A stretch of 64,000 nt of DNA, from positions 1-64,000 of the forward strand of contig DBFJJS010000001.1 in the NCBI GenBank assembly GCA_048393055.1. The letters run 5' to 3'. Below the pieces are notes generated by a model. The model was not told where the DNA came from. It searched no databases and saw nothing but the letters and a program-made list of their open reading frames with translations. The DNA is from Faeciplasma sp048393055 (lineage in GTDB: Bacteria; Bacillota; Clostridia; Oscillospirales; Ruminococcaceae). This document shows positions 50,311 through 58,005 of the stretch, piece after piece; the stretch's first letter is position 1; each line of letters starts with the position of its first letter. A program made the translations under genes and the position numbers.

Positions 50311-50970
50311 TTATAACAGCACAAACTGATTCCTGTTGAATTCTATCAGCCCTTCGTTTCTCATTTTACAAAGCTCGTTCGACATTGCGCTTCTGTCCAC
50401 CGACAGATAATCCGCAAGCTGCTGGCGGTTAAACGGAATATAAAAGCGGCTGCTGCTTTGACGCTTTGCTTCGTCGGATAGATATGCGATAAGCTTTTCG
50501 CGAGTCGTGCGCCTTGACATATAGCCTATCTTCTTCACTAAGTTCCTGTTTCTTTCCGAAATAGCGTAGAAGAGATTCTGTACCACGATGGTGTGAAATC
50601 TGCATGCGGAAGAACAAACCGTAAGTATCTTTTTTACGTCAATGAACACCACCTCGCTGTCCTCCACCGCCACTACGTCGCTCATAACTGCCCCGCTTTC
50701 CGGGGCGGCGTACGCCTCGCCGAACATTTCGCTAGGAGATACAATGCTTATGATGCTTCGATTGCCCCAGTAATCGTCCTGCTGAATGTGCAGCTTGCCG
50801 TTTATCAATATCAGAATATTGTCTAGCCTCTGCCCTTGGCTTAGCACAAACTCACACTTTTTGAAGCTGTAGCACCTCGCCTGTAAGCAGGAAAGCATTG
50901 CTTCTATTTCATTTTCTTTAACTCCCGAAAACAGGACGGTTTTTTTCAGCACAGGAATATAATCTTTCAT
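50311..50970 (-). CDS. Crp/Fnr-family transcriptional regulator
   Basis: A 219-residue regulator with an N-terminal cyclic-nucleotide-type sensor (about 15-120) and a C-terminal winged helix (about 150-219, FNRQQLADYLSVDRSAMSNELCKMRNEGLI). No Fnr-type N-terminal cysteine cluster is visible, so it is not a classical oxygen sensor. It is divergent from a ferredoxin-domain protein, an arrangement seen with hcp-type nitrosative or redox-stress genes; hcp itself is absent here. The promoter on the minus strand is near-consensus. Confidence 0.88.
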   Translation of the reverse strand: MKDYIPVLKKTVLFSGVKENEIEAMLSCLQARCYSFKKCEFVLSQGQRLDNILILINGKLHIQQDDYWGNRSIISIVSPSEMFGEAYAAPESGAVMSDVVAVEDSEVVFIDVKKILTVCSSACRFHTIVVQNLFYAISERNRNLVKKIGYMSRRTTREKLIAYLSDEAKRQSSSRFYIPFNRQQLADYLSVDRSAMSNELCKMRNEGLIEFNRNQFVLL

Positions 50971-50985
50971 AAAAACCTCATTTAT

Positions 50986-51043
50986 GTTGTAAATACAACG
51001 GACATCTACTCAAAAGTATATTATAATCGATGCAGAAAGTCAA
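50986..51043 (-). promoter_or_regulatory. Promoter and palindrome of the Crp/Fnr gene
   Basis: On the minus strand TTGACT (plus 51038-51043) and TATACT (plus 51015-51020) with 17-base spacing. The palindrome GTTGT-AAAT-ACAAC (50986-50999) follows the predicted start, before the ATG, and may be an autoregulatory roadblock. The remaining bases to 51200 hold no gene. Confidence 0.65.
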
Positions 51044-51215
51044 GATGATTTAATGTAAAAAAATAAAGCCTTAAATCATCGGACGGGAAAATACATATAT
51101 CTCATATGACGAACATTTTCGCTGCCGGAAACGCTTCAAAACGGTAAAACGTAGCTTGTTTGTCCTGCACCGAAATGATAAATATTTTCAAAATTGAAGC
51201 TTAGGAGAGATAAAA

Positions 51216-51902
51216 ATGGTGAGAAAAATCATAAAAATTGACGAAGAAAAATGCAACGGCTGCGGTCTTTGCGCCAACGCCTGCCACGAGGGCGCAATAG
51301 AAATGATAGACGGCAAGGCAAGGCTTACGCGTGAGGATTACTGCGACGGGCTTGGAGACTGCCTACCGGCCTGCCCCGCCGGCGCAATCAGCTTTGAGGA
51401 GAGGGAAGCCCCCGCCTATAACCGGGCGGCGGTCCTTGCGGCAAGGGAGCAAAAAGCGCCTATTCCGTGCGGATGTCCCGGCACAAACGTAAAAGAAATT
51501 CATCGTCAGGTCTCGCAGGCGAGTACATGCCTGGTTGAAAGCCAGCTTTGCCAGTGGCCGGTACAGATAAAGCTGGTTCCGGTGAACGCCCCTTACTTTG
51601 AAAATGCAAATCTTCTTGTCGCAGCGGACTGCACCGCCTATGCATACGGCAGCTTCCACAACGATTTCATCAGAAGCCGCATAACCCTTATCGGCTGTCC
51701 AAAACTGGATAATGTCGATTACACCGAAAAGCTGACGCAGATTATTGCAGGCAATAATATTAAAAGCGTCACTGTTGTGAGAATGGAAGTGCCCTGCTGC
51801 GGAGGAATTGAAAACGCTGTCAAAAACGCTCTGAAGGCAAGCGGAAAGTTTATCCCCTGGAACGTAGTGACGATTTCAACAGACGGAAAGATTCTTGATT
51901 GA
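51216..51902 (+). CDS. Ferredoxin-domain iron-sulfur protein
   Basis: A 228-residue protein. Two [4Fe-4S]-binding motifs are at residues about 14-55 (CNGCGLCANAC; CDGLGDCLPACP). The C-terminal 150 residues hold extra cysteines (CGCPG; CLVESQLCQWP; LLVAADCTAYAYG; IGCPKL; PCCGGIEN), typical of ferredoxin proteins that accompany hcp in Clostridia. It is likely an electron-transfer or cluster-carrying protein. It is divergent from the Crp/Fnr gene, which probably regulates it. AGGAGAG precedes the ATG. Confidence 0.88.
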   Translation: MVRKIIKIDEEKCNGCGLCANACHEGAIEMIDGKARLTREDYCDGLGDCLPACPAGAISFEEREAPAYNRAAVLAAREQKAPIPCGCPGTNVKEIHRQVSQASTCLVESQLCQWPVQIKLVPVNAPYFENANLLVAADCTAYAYGSFHNDFIRSRITLIGCPKLDNVDYTEKLTQIIAGNNIKSVTVVRMEVPCCGGIENAVKNALKASGKFIPWNVVTISTDGKILD

Positions 51903-51939
51903 GCAAAGGCACAGCGCGGCTCGCGGTATAATAAAAAAC

Positions 51940-51982
51940 AAGATGGCGCAGTCCCCGTCATAAGAGCTGCGTCATCTTGTTA
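51940..51982. terminator. Bidirectional terminator between the ferredoxin gene and the rnf operon
   Basis: AACAAGATG-G-CGCAG pairs with CTGCG-T-CATCTTGTT. T runs follow on both strands. Confidence 0.85.
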
Positions 51983-52022
51983 TTTTTACTGTCTTATTGG
52001 CTCAAGGCGCTGTGCCAAAGGT

Positions 52023-52523
52023 CTATATTACCGATTTAGGGATTCTTTTAACCAAAAGCGCGCCCAAAATTCCGATAATTACTCCGAAGAATGTCCCCGA
52101 AACCACGAGAACGGGAAGATAGTACGTTATTTGCGAGGTTTCCATCACAATAGCCGCGACAAGTATTTGACCGGCGTTGTGCATTACCCCTCCGGCTACG
52201 CTTACGCCTATCGCGGTAAATTTGCCGGTCCGCACAAGAAGTATCATGACAAAAAGGCTGAGCGCCGCGCCTGCAAGGCTGTACGCAAATGTCATGAAAT
52301 TGCCGAAAAGAATTGCCGACAGTATAAGCCTTACCGAGGATATGAGTATAGCCGCTTTTGCTCCGAGGCTGTAGAGGGCAAACACTATTACAAGGTTTGC
52401 AAGACCGATTTTTACGCCCGGGACTGATACGCTGAGCGGAATCATGCTTTCGATATATGATAATATCATGGCAAGTGCGGACAAAACCGCCAGGGAAGTA
52501 ATTGCCCTTGCGTTTAGCTTCAC
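52023..52523 (-). CDS. Gx-type small integral membrane protein
   Basis: A 166-residue membrane protein with about five hydrophobic segments. VSVPGVKIGLANLVIVFALYSLG and GGVMHNAGQILVAAIVM are characteristic of the Gx transporter (HepS-I-annotated) family, related to ECF S components. In Clostridia it commonly follows rnf and NusG-II genes; the substrate is unknown. The start is GTG at 52521-52523 with GGAGG upstream. It is 13 bases after the NusG-II gene and the last of the rnf operon. Confidence 0.8.
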   Translation of the reverse strand: MKLNARAITSLAVLSALAMILSYIESMIPLSVSVPGVKIGLANLVIVFALYSLGAKAAILISSVRLILSAILFGNFMTFAYSLAGAALSLFVMILLVRTGKFTAIGVSVAGGVMHNAGQILVAAIVMETSQITYYLPVLVVSGTFFGVIIGILGALLVKRIPKSVI

Positions 52524-52536
52524 GGGAAAACCTCCG

Positions 52537-52917
52537 TCACAATATCAGGTCGGGCTCTTCGTTCCCGTCTGATTCTATTCTTATTACAAGCCTGTTCGGC
52601 AGGCAGACGATAGTTTCGCCGTTGTAGCGCGCCGCTCTCTGATTGACGCACAGCCCGTCGGGGCAGCTTGCATAGACTATGTCCGCGCGCCCGCCGCTTA
52701 TAACAAGCCTGTTCAAGCCCCCGTCCGGAGACTCGATTTCAACCGATATATCTTCGCCGAGCGGATAGCGCGCGATTTCGACGCCGTCCTGTATGACGAC
52801 GGCAAAGCCTCCCTGCGTCCTGCCGAAGTATATCGCCAGGGCGGAAATAAGCGCCGCTGAAAGCATGGCAAATATAAGCAAAAGGTCGTTTTTCATATTT
52901 TTCAGACAGACCTTCAT
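52537..52917 (-). CDS. Membrane-anchored NusG domain II protein
   Basis: A 126-residue protein. It has one N-terminal membrane segment (LLLIFAMLSAALISALAIYFG) and a small beta domain of the NusG-II type (FAVVIQDGVEIARYPLGEDISVEI). It then shows the conserved SCPDGLCVNQ motif (two cysteines) and a final ETIVCLPNRLVIRI with a third cysteine. Such proteins often follow Rnf or nitrite/sulfite genes in Clostridia; function not established. Its ATG overlaps the rnfB stop by ATGA. Confidence 0.82.
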   Translation of the reverse strand: MKVCLKNMKNDLLLIFAMLSAALISALAIYFGRTQGGFAVVIQDGVEIARYPLGEDISVEIESPDGGLNRLVISGGRADIVYASCPDGLCVNQRAARYNGETIVCLPNRLVIRIESDGNEEPDLIL

Positions 52918-53741
52918 ATCGCCTGTTCCCCGACGGGCATAAGCCGCTTTATGGCGTGAGTTGGGCAGACCTCCGAGCACACTGCGCAGCCTGTGCAAAG
53001 CAAGTAGTCGATATGCGCGAGATTTTCGCTTACTGTAACAGCCCCCGAAGGACAGCTTTTTTCGCACTTTTTGCAGCCTATGCACGCGCTGAGGCAGTTT
53101 TTGCGGGCGGCCGCGCCGGCATCGAGGCTGCTGCATTTTACCGCGACAGCGGCGTTATGCGAAATAACCGATATTATGCCCTTTGGGCAGGTCTTTGCGC
53201 AAAGCCCGCAGCCTATGCACTGCGACTGATTTATTCTTGCAATGCCGTCCTGAATACATATTGCGCCGGTGGGGCAGACCTTTTGGCAGTCGCCGTAGCC
53301 CAGGCAGCCGTAGGAGCACAAGCCGTCTCCGCCGTAGAACATTTTTGCTGCCGCGCAGGTTTTTATCCCTGTGTAGTTCTGTTTTTTCTGAGTGCTTTGG
53401 CATCCGCCGTTGCAGCATACCTCCGCGACCTTTTTTTCTACCTCTTCAAACTTTACTCCCAAAGCCTCTGATATTTTCTTTGAAACCGATCCGCCGCCGG
53501 GAACGCACAGGTTTGTCTTTGTGCCGGGCTTGTGTACAAGAGCATCGGCGTAGCCGTCGCAGCCGGTAAAGCCGCACGCTCCGCAGTTTGCTCCCGGCAG
53601 GCATTGCCTTACCTTAGCGACTCTTTCATCCTCCTTGACCGCCATTACCTTTGACGCAATGACGAGAAGGAGCGCGCAGATAAGCCCTACTCCGCCGATA
53701 AAAATAACAGCCGTCAGAACTGAGGATACAAAATCGTTCAT
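52914..53741 (-). CDS. rnfB: Rnf complex subunit B (electron-transfer ferredoxin-type)
   Basis: A 275-residue subunit of the Rnf ferredoxin:NAD oxidoreductase. A single N-terminal membrane segment is followed by the Fe-S domain (CLPGANCGACGFTGCDGYADAL) and then four ferredoxin-type motifs. Cys-rich repeats are CSYGCLGYGDCQKVCPTGAI, CIGCGLCAKTCP, CIGCKKCEKSCP and CTGCAVCSEVCPTHAI. RnfB accepts electrons from ferredoxin. It is the last rnf gene, overlapping the NusG-II gene. Confidence 0.95.
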   Translation of the reverse strand: MNDFVSSVLTAVIFIGGVGLICALLLVIASKVMAVKEDERVAKVRQCLPGANCGACGFTGCDGYADALVHKPGTKTNLCVPGGGSVSKKISEALGVKFEEVEKKVAEVCCNGGCQSTQKKQNYTGIKTCAAAKMFYGGDGLCSYGCLGYGDCQKVCPTGAICIQDGIARINQSQCIGCGLCAKTCPKGIISVISHNAAVAVKCSSLDAGAAARKNCLSACIGCKKCEKSCPSGAVTVSENLAHIDYLLCTGCAVCSEVCPTHAIKRLMPVGEQAI

Positions 53742-53757
53742 AATTTACGCCCCCTTT

Positions 53758-54351
53758 TTAAGCAAAAAGGTTGTCGATGATCCCGCTGAAGCCGAAGAAC
53801 GCCATAGAGACTATCGACGCCGCAAGAAGCGTTATTGGTATTCCCTTAAACGATTCCGGTATAGTGGAAACGTTATCTACCTTTGAGCGCACGCCCGAAA
53901 ACAGCACCATCGCAAGAAGGAAGCCGAGTCCGCAGCCGAGAGAGCTTACCATCGACTCGACGAAGTTATAGCCGTCGCTTATGTTGTTTATTGTTACTCC
54001 GAGCACGGCGCAGTTTGTCGTTATGAGTGGAAGATATACGCCCAAGGCCTTGTGCAGCGGCTGCATATATTTTTTCAGCACTATTTCTACAAACTGTACC
54101 AGCGCGGCTATGACAAGTATAAAGACTATAGTCTGCAAATACTGCATGTCGAACCTGTCGAGAATATATGTTTGTATAGGCCATGTCACGGCGGTTGCTA
54201 CAAGCATTACAAACGTGACCGCGATCCCCATTCCGGTCGCCTGGTCCAGCTTTTTGGACACGCCGAGAAACGGGCATATGCCGAGGAACTTCTGCAATAC
54301 GTAGTTGTTTACAAATACGCTGCCCAAAAGTATAATCAAAAGGCTTTTCAT
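53758..54351 (-). CDS. rnfA: Rnf complex subunit A
   Basis: A 197-residue membrane subunit with six hydrophobic segments. FVNNYVLQKFLGICPFLGVSKKLDQATGMGIAVTFVM is the conserved RnfA/NqrE start, and ITTNCAVLGVTINN marks the second half-repeat. Both halves carry a Cys near the membrane (CPFLG, NCAVLG), ligands of the Fe cluster shared with RnfE. It lies 16 bases before rnfB. Confidence 0.95.
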   Translation of the reverse strand: MKSLLIILLGSVFVNNYVLQKFLGICPFLGVSKKLDQATGMGIAVTFVMLVATAVTWPIQTYILDRFDMQYLQTIVFILVIAALVQFVEIVLKKYMQPLHKALGVYLPLITTNCAVLGVTINNISDGYNFVESMVSSLGCGLGFLLAMVLFSGVRSKVDNVSTIPESFKGIPITLLAASIVSMAFFGFSGIIDNLFA

Positions 54352-54356
54352 AGGAG

Positions 54357-55034
54357 TTACTTAACCTCCTTTGCAGCTTCACAGCCCCTGCCGCAGCTAA
54401 GGCGCGAAGGACAGCTCTCGCAGCTAAACTCCTTCTTCTTGAGCGCCTTGCCCTTTGTGAGCTTGTTTACAACGGCGATAAGTATTCCGAACACCATAAA
54501 TCCGCCGGGAGCCTGTGTAAGGATTGAAATGCGGTAATTTGACAGAAACGGTATCTCGTATCCGAGGAAGCTTCCCGCCCCGAATACCTCCCTGACAGTT
54601 CCCATCAGGAAAAGGGCAAGCGTAAACCCAAGACCCATGCCTAACCCGTCCAGGGCGGAGTCGATAACACCGTGCTTGCTCGCGTACATCTCCGCCCTGC
54701 CGAGAATAATGCAGTTTACGACAATCAGTGCCAGATATGTTCCCAGCGCCTCGTAAAGAGAGGGAAGATACGCGTTTAAAAGCATCTGCACCACAGTTAC
54801 AAAGCCGGCTATAATGACTATGTAGGAAGGAATTCTAACCTTTTCAGGTATGACGTTCCTGAGAGCGGAGATGGCTATGTTCGAGCAGATAAGCACAAGC
54901 GCTGCGGACAGTCCCATGCCTATCGCCCTTGAAACGGAATCGGTTATCGCAAGCGTGGGGCATGTTCCCAAAACCAGCACAAACACAGGGTTTTCTTTTA
55001 TAAGCCCGTTGATGGCAATAGACAGCCTTTTCAT
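54357..55034 (-). CDS. rnfE: Rnf complex subunit E
   Basis: A 225-residue membrane subunit, homologous to RnfA. ENPVFVLVLGTCPTLAITDS and LIVVNCIILGRAEMYAS give the two inverted half-repeats with cysteines. The C-terminal tail KEFSCESCPSRLSCGRGCEAAKEV is unusually rich in cysteine (four). ATG at 55032-55034 is preceded by AAGGAGG. rnfG ends one base upstream. Confidence 0.93.
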   Translation of the reverse strand: MKRLSIAINGLIKENPVFVLVLGTCPTLAITDSVSRAIGMGLSAALVLICSNIAISALRNVIPEKVRIPSYIVIIAGFVTVVQMLLNAYLPSLYEALGTYLALIVVNCIILGRAEMYASKHGVIDSALDGLGMGLGFTLALFLMGTVREVFGAGSFLGYEIPFLSNYRISILTQAPGGFMVFGILIAVVNKLTKGKALKKKEFSCESCPSRLSCGRGCEAAKEVK

Positions 55035-55035
55035 T

Positions 55036-55566
55036 TTAAAGCCTACCTCCTTTTTCGAACTGCGCGGCCTCGTCAAGCGTCGCAAGACCGTCTGCGACGG
55101 CGCTTTTAAACGCCGAAGAGGAATATGTTACCCCCGCGACAAGGTCCGCTCCTTCAAGCGACGCGTCCTTGCCTATGTAGGTGTCGGGGTATGTGTCGAC
55201 GCCGAAATCCTTGCTCTCGGCATAATTTGTGATGATTATATCCGCTATTTTACCGTCTGTTCCCACTCCCATGGTAATCATCATGTTTGACGAGCTATAC
55301 TGGGAGGAGGTTTCAAGAGTGACGGCATATCCCGAACCTCCGGTGTCGCGGTAAATACCCGTTACGGTGTCCGGCGCGCCGTCCGGCAGCGGAATAAGCT
55401 CAAAGTCCTCGGCGTCCGGCAGGACCTCGAAAAGCGACTCGTTTTCCTTCATAGACTGGTTTTTTGCTATGACCGGTGCGGTGACAAAGTTTATTCCTGA
55501 CAGCGCTACCGCCACGACAAGGCATATAACCGTCAGAACAACTACGCTTTTTAATGAATCGTTCAT
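55036..55566 (-). CDS. rnfG: Rnf complex subunit G (FMN-binding)
   Basis: A 176-residue subunit with one N-terminal membrane helix and an FMN-binding domain facing outside. The candidate flavinylation site is DLVAGVTYSS, with Thr147, matching the D-x-x-(S/T/A)-G-(A/V)-T pattern attacked by ApbE. GYAVTLETSSQYSSSNMMITMGVGTDGKIADI is the FMN domain core. The ATG overlaps the rnfD stop by four bases. Confidence 0.92.
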   Translation of the reverse strand: MNDSLKSVVVLTVICLVVAVALSGINFVTAPVIAKNQSMKENESLFEVLPDAEDFELIPLPDGAPDTVTGIYRDTGGSGYAVTLETSSQYSSSNMMITMGVGTDGKIADIIITNYAESKDFGVDTYPDTYIGKDASLEGADLVAGVTYSSSAFKSAVADGLATLDEAAQFEKGGRL

Positions 55567-56489
55567 GCCTTAACACCTCCAAGCGGCTTTGACCTCGTCC
55601 ACTTATCGACGTATGGGGTGAGTATGTTCATTATGAGTATCGCGTACGACACGCCCTCGGGATAATTTCCGTAAAGGCGTATGAGAGCTGTTATAATTCC
55701 GCAGCCAAGTCCGAAAACAGCCTTGCCCCACTTTGTGTTGGGCGTAGTAGTGTAGTCAGTCGCCATAAAGAACGCGCCCAAAAACAGTCCGCCGGAGAGA
55801 ATTTGCGCAAGAGCAAATCCCGCGTCTCCGCTGTAGGCAAACGCCGCAATAAACACGGTCGCGATGTATACCGCCGGGGTGTGCCACGAAATAATCCCCC
55901 TTGCGATAAGGTATACGCCGCCTATAAGAAGTGCGAGCGCCGAGGTTTCGCCTAAAGCGCCTCCGCAGTTTCCAATAAACAGATTCCAAAGCGAAGGGGT
56001 TTGCCCTCCACTGGAAAGAGCGGCAAGGGGAGTCGCTCCCGCAACGAGATCAGTGCCGGGAAAAATGCTTGCTGTCATGGCATCGCTGAAGGCTATCAGC
56101 AAAAATATTCGTCCCGTAATAGCGGGATTTGCAAAGTTCTGACCTATTCCTCCGAACAGGCACTTGACGACCACTATCGAAAATACTGCGCCGGCAGCCG
56201 CCTGCCACAGAGGTATCGCAGCCGGAAGACCAAGCGCCAGCAAAAGTCCCGTTACAACTGCGGAAAGATCGCTTATGGTCTGCTTCTTTTTGCACAGGAG
56301 GTTGAATATAAACTCCGCCGCCACCGCTGAAATAACGCATACCGCTATTACCGCGAGGCTTTTTGCTCCGAAGAATACGACGGACGCTATTGCCGCCGGA
56401 ACAAGTGCGATAATAACATTCAGCATTATCGACGTCGTACTTCCGCGGGCTGTTATATGCGGAGAGGGGGAAACCGTGAGCCTGTTCAT
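55563..56489 (-). CDS. rnfD: Rnf complex subunit D (covalent FMN)
   Basis: A 308-residue membrane subunit with about nine hydrophobic segments, homologous to NqrB. The predicted flavinylated Thr153 is in TDLVAGATPLAAL. FGGIGQNFANPAITGRIFLL and FFMATDYTTTPNTKWGKAVFGLGCG are family signatures. Its start overlaps the rnfC stop by four bases. ApbE is at 49117-50166. Confidence 0.95.
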   Translation of the reverse strand: MNRLTVSPSPHITARGSTTSIMLNVIIALVPAAIASVVFFGAKSLAVIAVCVISAVAAEFIFNLLCKKKQTISDLSAVVTGLLLALGLPAAIPLWQAAAGAVFSIVVVKCLFGGIGQNFANPAITGRIFLLIAFSDAMTASIFPGTDLVAGATPLAALSSGGQTPSLWNLFIGNCGGALGETSALALLIGGVYLIARGIISWHTPAVYIATVFIAAFAYSGDAGFALAQILSGGLFLGAFFMATDYTTTPNTKWGKAVFGLGCGIITALIRLYGNYPEGVSYAILIMNILTPYVDKWTRSKPLGGVKA

Positions 56490-57793
56490 CTGACGCCCTC
56501 CTTTTGCTTTTTAATCAGCTCTTTAGCCAGCCTGTTCCTCTGTACTAACGACTGTCCGGTAGGGCAGATGTACGAGCAGCAGCCGCACTCCATGCACAGG
56601 TTTACCTTAAGCTCTGAAAGCGCCTCGACGTCGTTTCTTGCCAAGGCCTTTGATATTGCGACGGGACTCAGCCTGACAGGGCAGTGGTCTACGCACCTTG
56701 CGCAGTTTATGCAGGGCGTGTTTTCTTTCGGAACGGCGTCATTCTCGTCAAACGCTATGACCGCGTTGGTATTTTTAAGAACGGGAGCGTCAAGGCTGTA
56801 AACCGCTATACCCATCATAGGACCGCCGTACAGCACCTTTTTCGGCTCCGACTTGAACCCGCCGCAAAATTCAAACACGTCTTTTAGACTTGTGCCTATC
56901 GGAGCTATCACGTTTTTCGGTTCTTTGACTGCGCTTCCGTCAACCGTTATGCACTTTTCGACAAGAGGCATACCGGTCTCTATGTATTTTGCGACCGCGG
57001 CCAGGGTAGTGCAGTTTATTACGATTGCTCCAACGTCGATCGGGAGCTTTCCCTCCGGTATTACCATGCCGGTCGTAGTGTACAATATTACTTTTTCGCT
57101 TCCCTGAGGGTAAAACGAGGGCAAAGCCTTTATTTCGACCGCGCTGTCGCCCTCAAACGACTCGCTGAGCTTTTTTATACATTCCGGCTTGTTCTTCTCA
57201 ACGCCGAAGATCACTTTTTTTATATCCAAAAAGCGCTCAAGAAGCCCTACGCCCTTTTTTATCCAATCAGTCTCGTCGAGCATTGTCCTTGTGTCGCTGG
57301 TTATATACGGCTCGCACTCCGCGCAGTTTATAACGACAGACTTTATTTTTGAAACGTCCTTTACGTCGAGCTTTACCGCAGTCGGAAATCCCGCGCCGCC
57401 AAGACCTACTATTCCGCTGTTCCTTATCGCCTGAATAAAGCTGCCGTAATCCGTCACATTAGGAGGGGCGATTCCGTCGCATACGCTCATGCAGCCGTCC
57501 GACTCAATGACTACGGCTTCACACTGCCGCCCGGGCATATCTGTCGAAGCGATTTTAACGACTTTTCCTGATACGCTCGAGTAAACGTTGGAGCTGACGT
57601 TTCCGTCAGCCTTTGCAATAAGCTCGCCGACTTTTACTGAGTCGCCGGCTTTTACTACAGCCGCAGCCGGCGCTCCTATGTGCATGGAAAGAGGTATCGT
57701 CACCTCTTTGGGAGCGGGCATCCTTACGGCGGGCATGGAGGCGGTATTTTTCCTTGACGGGACATGAACGCCGTGAAGTCTGAGTATACGCAT
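56486..57793 (-). CDS. rnfC: Rnf complex subunit C (NADH-binding)
   Basis: A 435-residue peripheral subunit that binds NADH. The N-terminal domain (about 1-120) contains the MHIGAPAAAVVKAGDSVKVGELIA SLBB-like hammerhead. IVGLGGAGFPTAVKLDVKD marks the FMN/NAD fold. Two [4Fe-4S] motifs close the protein: CINCARCVDHCP and CMECGCCSYICPTG. ATG at 57791-57793 is preceded by GAGGATGAT. First gene of the rnfCDGEAB operon with a consensus promoter. Confidence 0.95.
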   Translation of the reverse strand: MRILRLHGVHVPSRKNTASMPAVRMPAPKEVTIPLSMHIGAPAAAVVKAGDSVKVGELIAKADGNVSSNVYSSVSGKVVKIASTDMPGRQCEAVVIESDGCMSVCDGIAPPNVTDYGSFIQAIRNSGIVGLGGAGFPTAVKLDVKDVSKIKSVVINCAECEPYITSDTRTMLDETDWIKKGVGLLERFLDIKKVIFGVEKNKPECIKKLSESFEGDSAVEIKALPSFYPQGSEKVILYTTTGMVIPEGKLPIDVGAIVINCTTLAAVAKYIETGMPLVEKCITVDGSAVKEPKNVIAPIGTSLKDVFEFCGGFKSEPKKVLYGGPMMGIAVYSLDAPVLKNTNAVIAFDENDAVPKENTPCINCARCVDHCPVRLSPVAISKALARNDVEALSELKVNLCMECGCCSYICPTGQSLVQRNRLAKELIKKQKEGVR

Positions 57794-57863
57794 ATTATCA
57801 TCCTCGCATTCCTACATTGAGACGTATGCCGATAATAAAAATTGTAAATAGTTTTATAAGCTA

Positions 57864-57892
57864 ATTATATTACGCGTCTTAAGGTTTGTCAA
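57864..57892 (-). promoter_or_regulatory. Consensus promoter of the rnf operon
   Basis: On the minus strand TTGACA (plus 57887-57892) and TATAAT (plus 57864-57869), spacer 17 bases. It directs rnfCDGEAB and the two following genes. Confidence 0.9.
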
Positions 57893-57953
57893 TTGAAGGT
57901 GTTTGGCACATTTCACAAACGATTGGCGCTCGATATGTGCATAAATCACAAAA

Positions 57954-57993
57954 AGCGGTATTTAAAAGAAATGCATTCCCTTTAAATACCGCT
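57954..57993 (-). terminator. Terminator of the acyl-CoA ligase operon
   Basis: AGCGGTATTTAAA pairs with TTTAAATACCGCT around 14 bases. Five T follow on the minus strand. Confidence 0.85.
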
Positions 57994-58005
57994 TAAAATG
58001 CGCAG

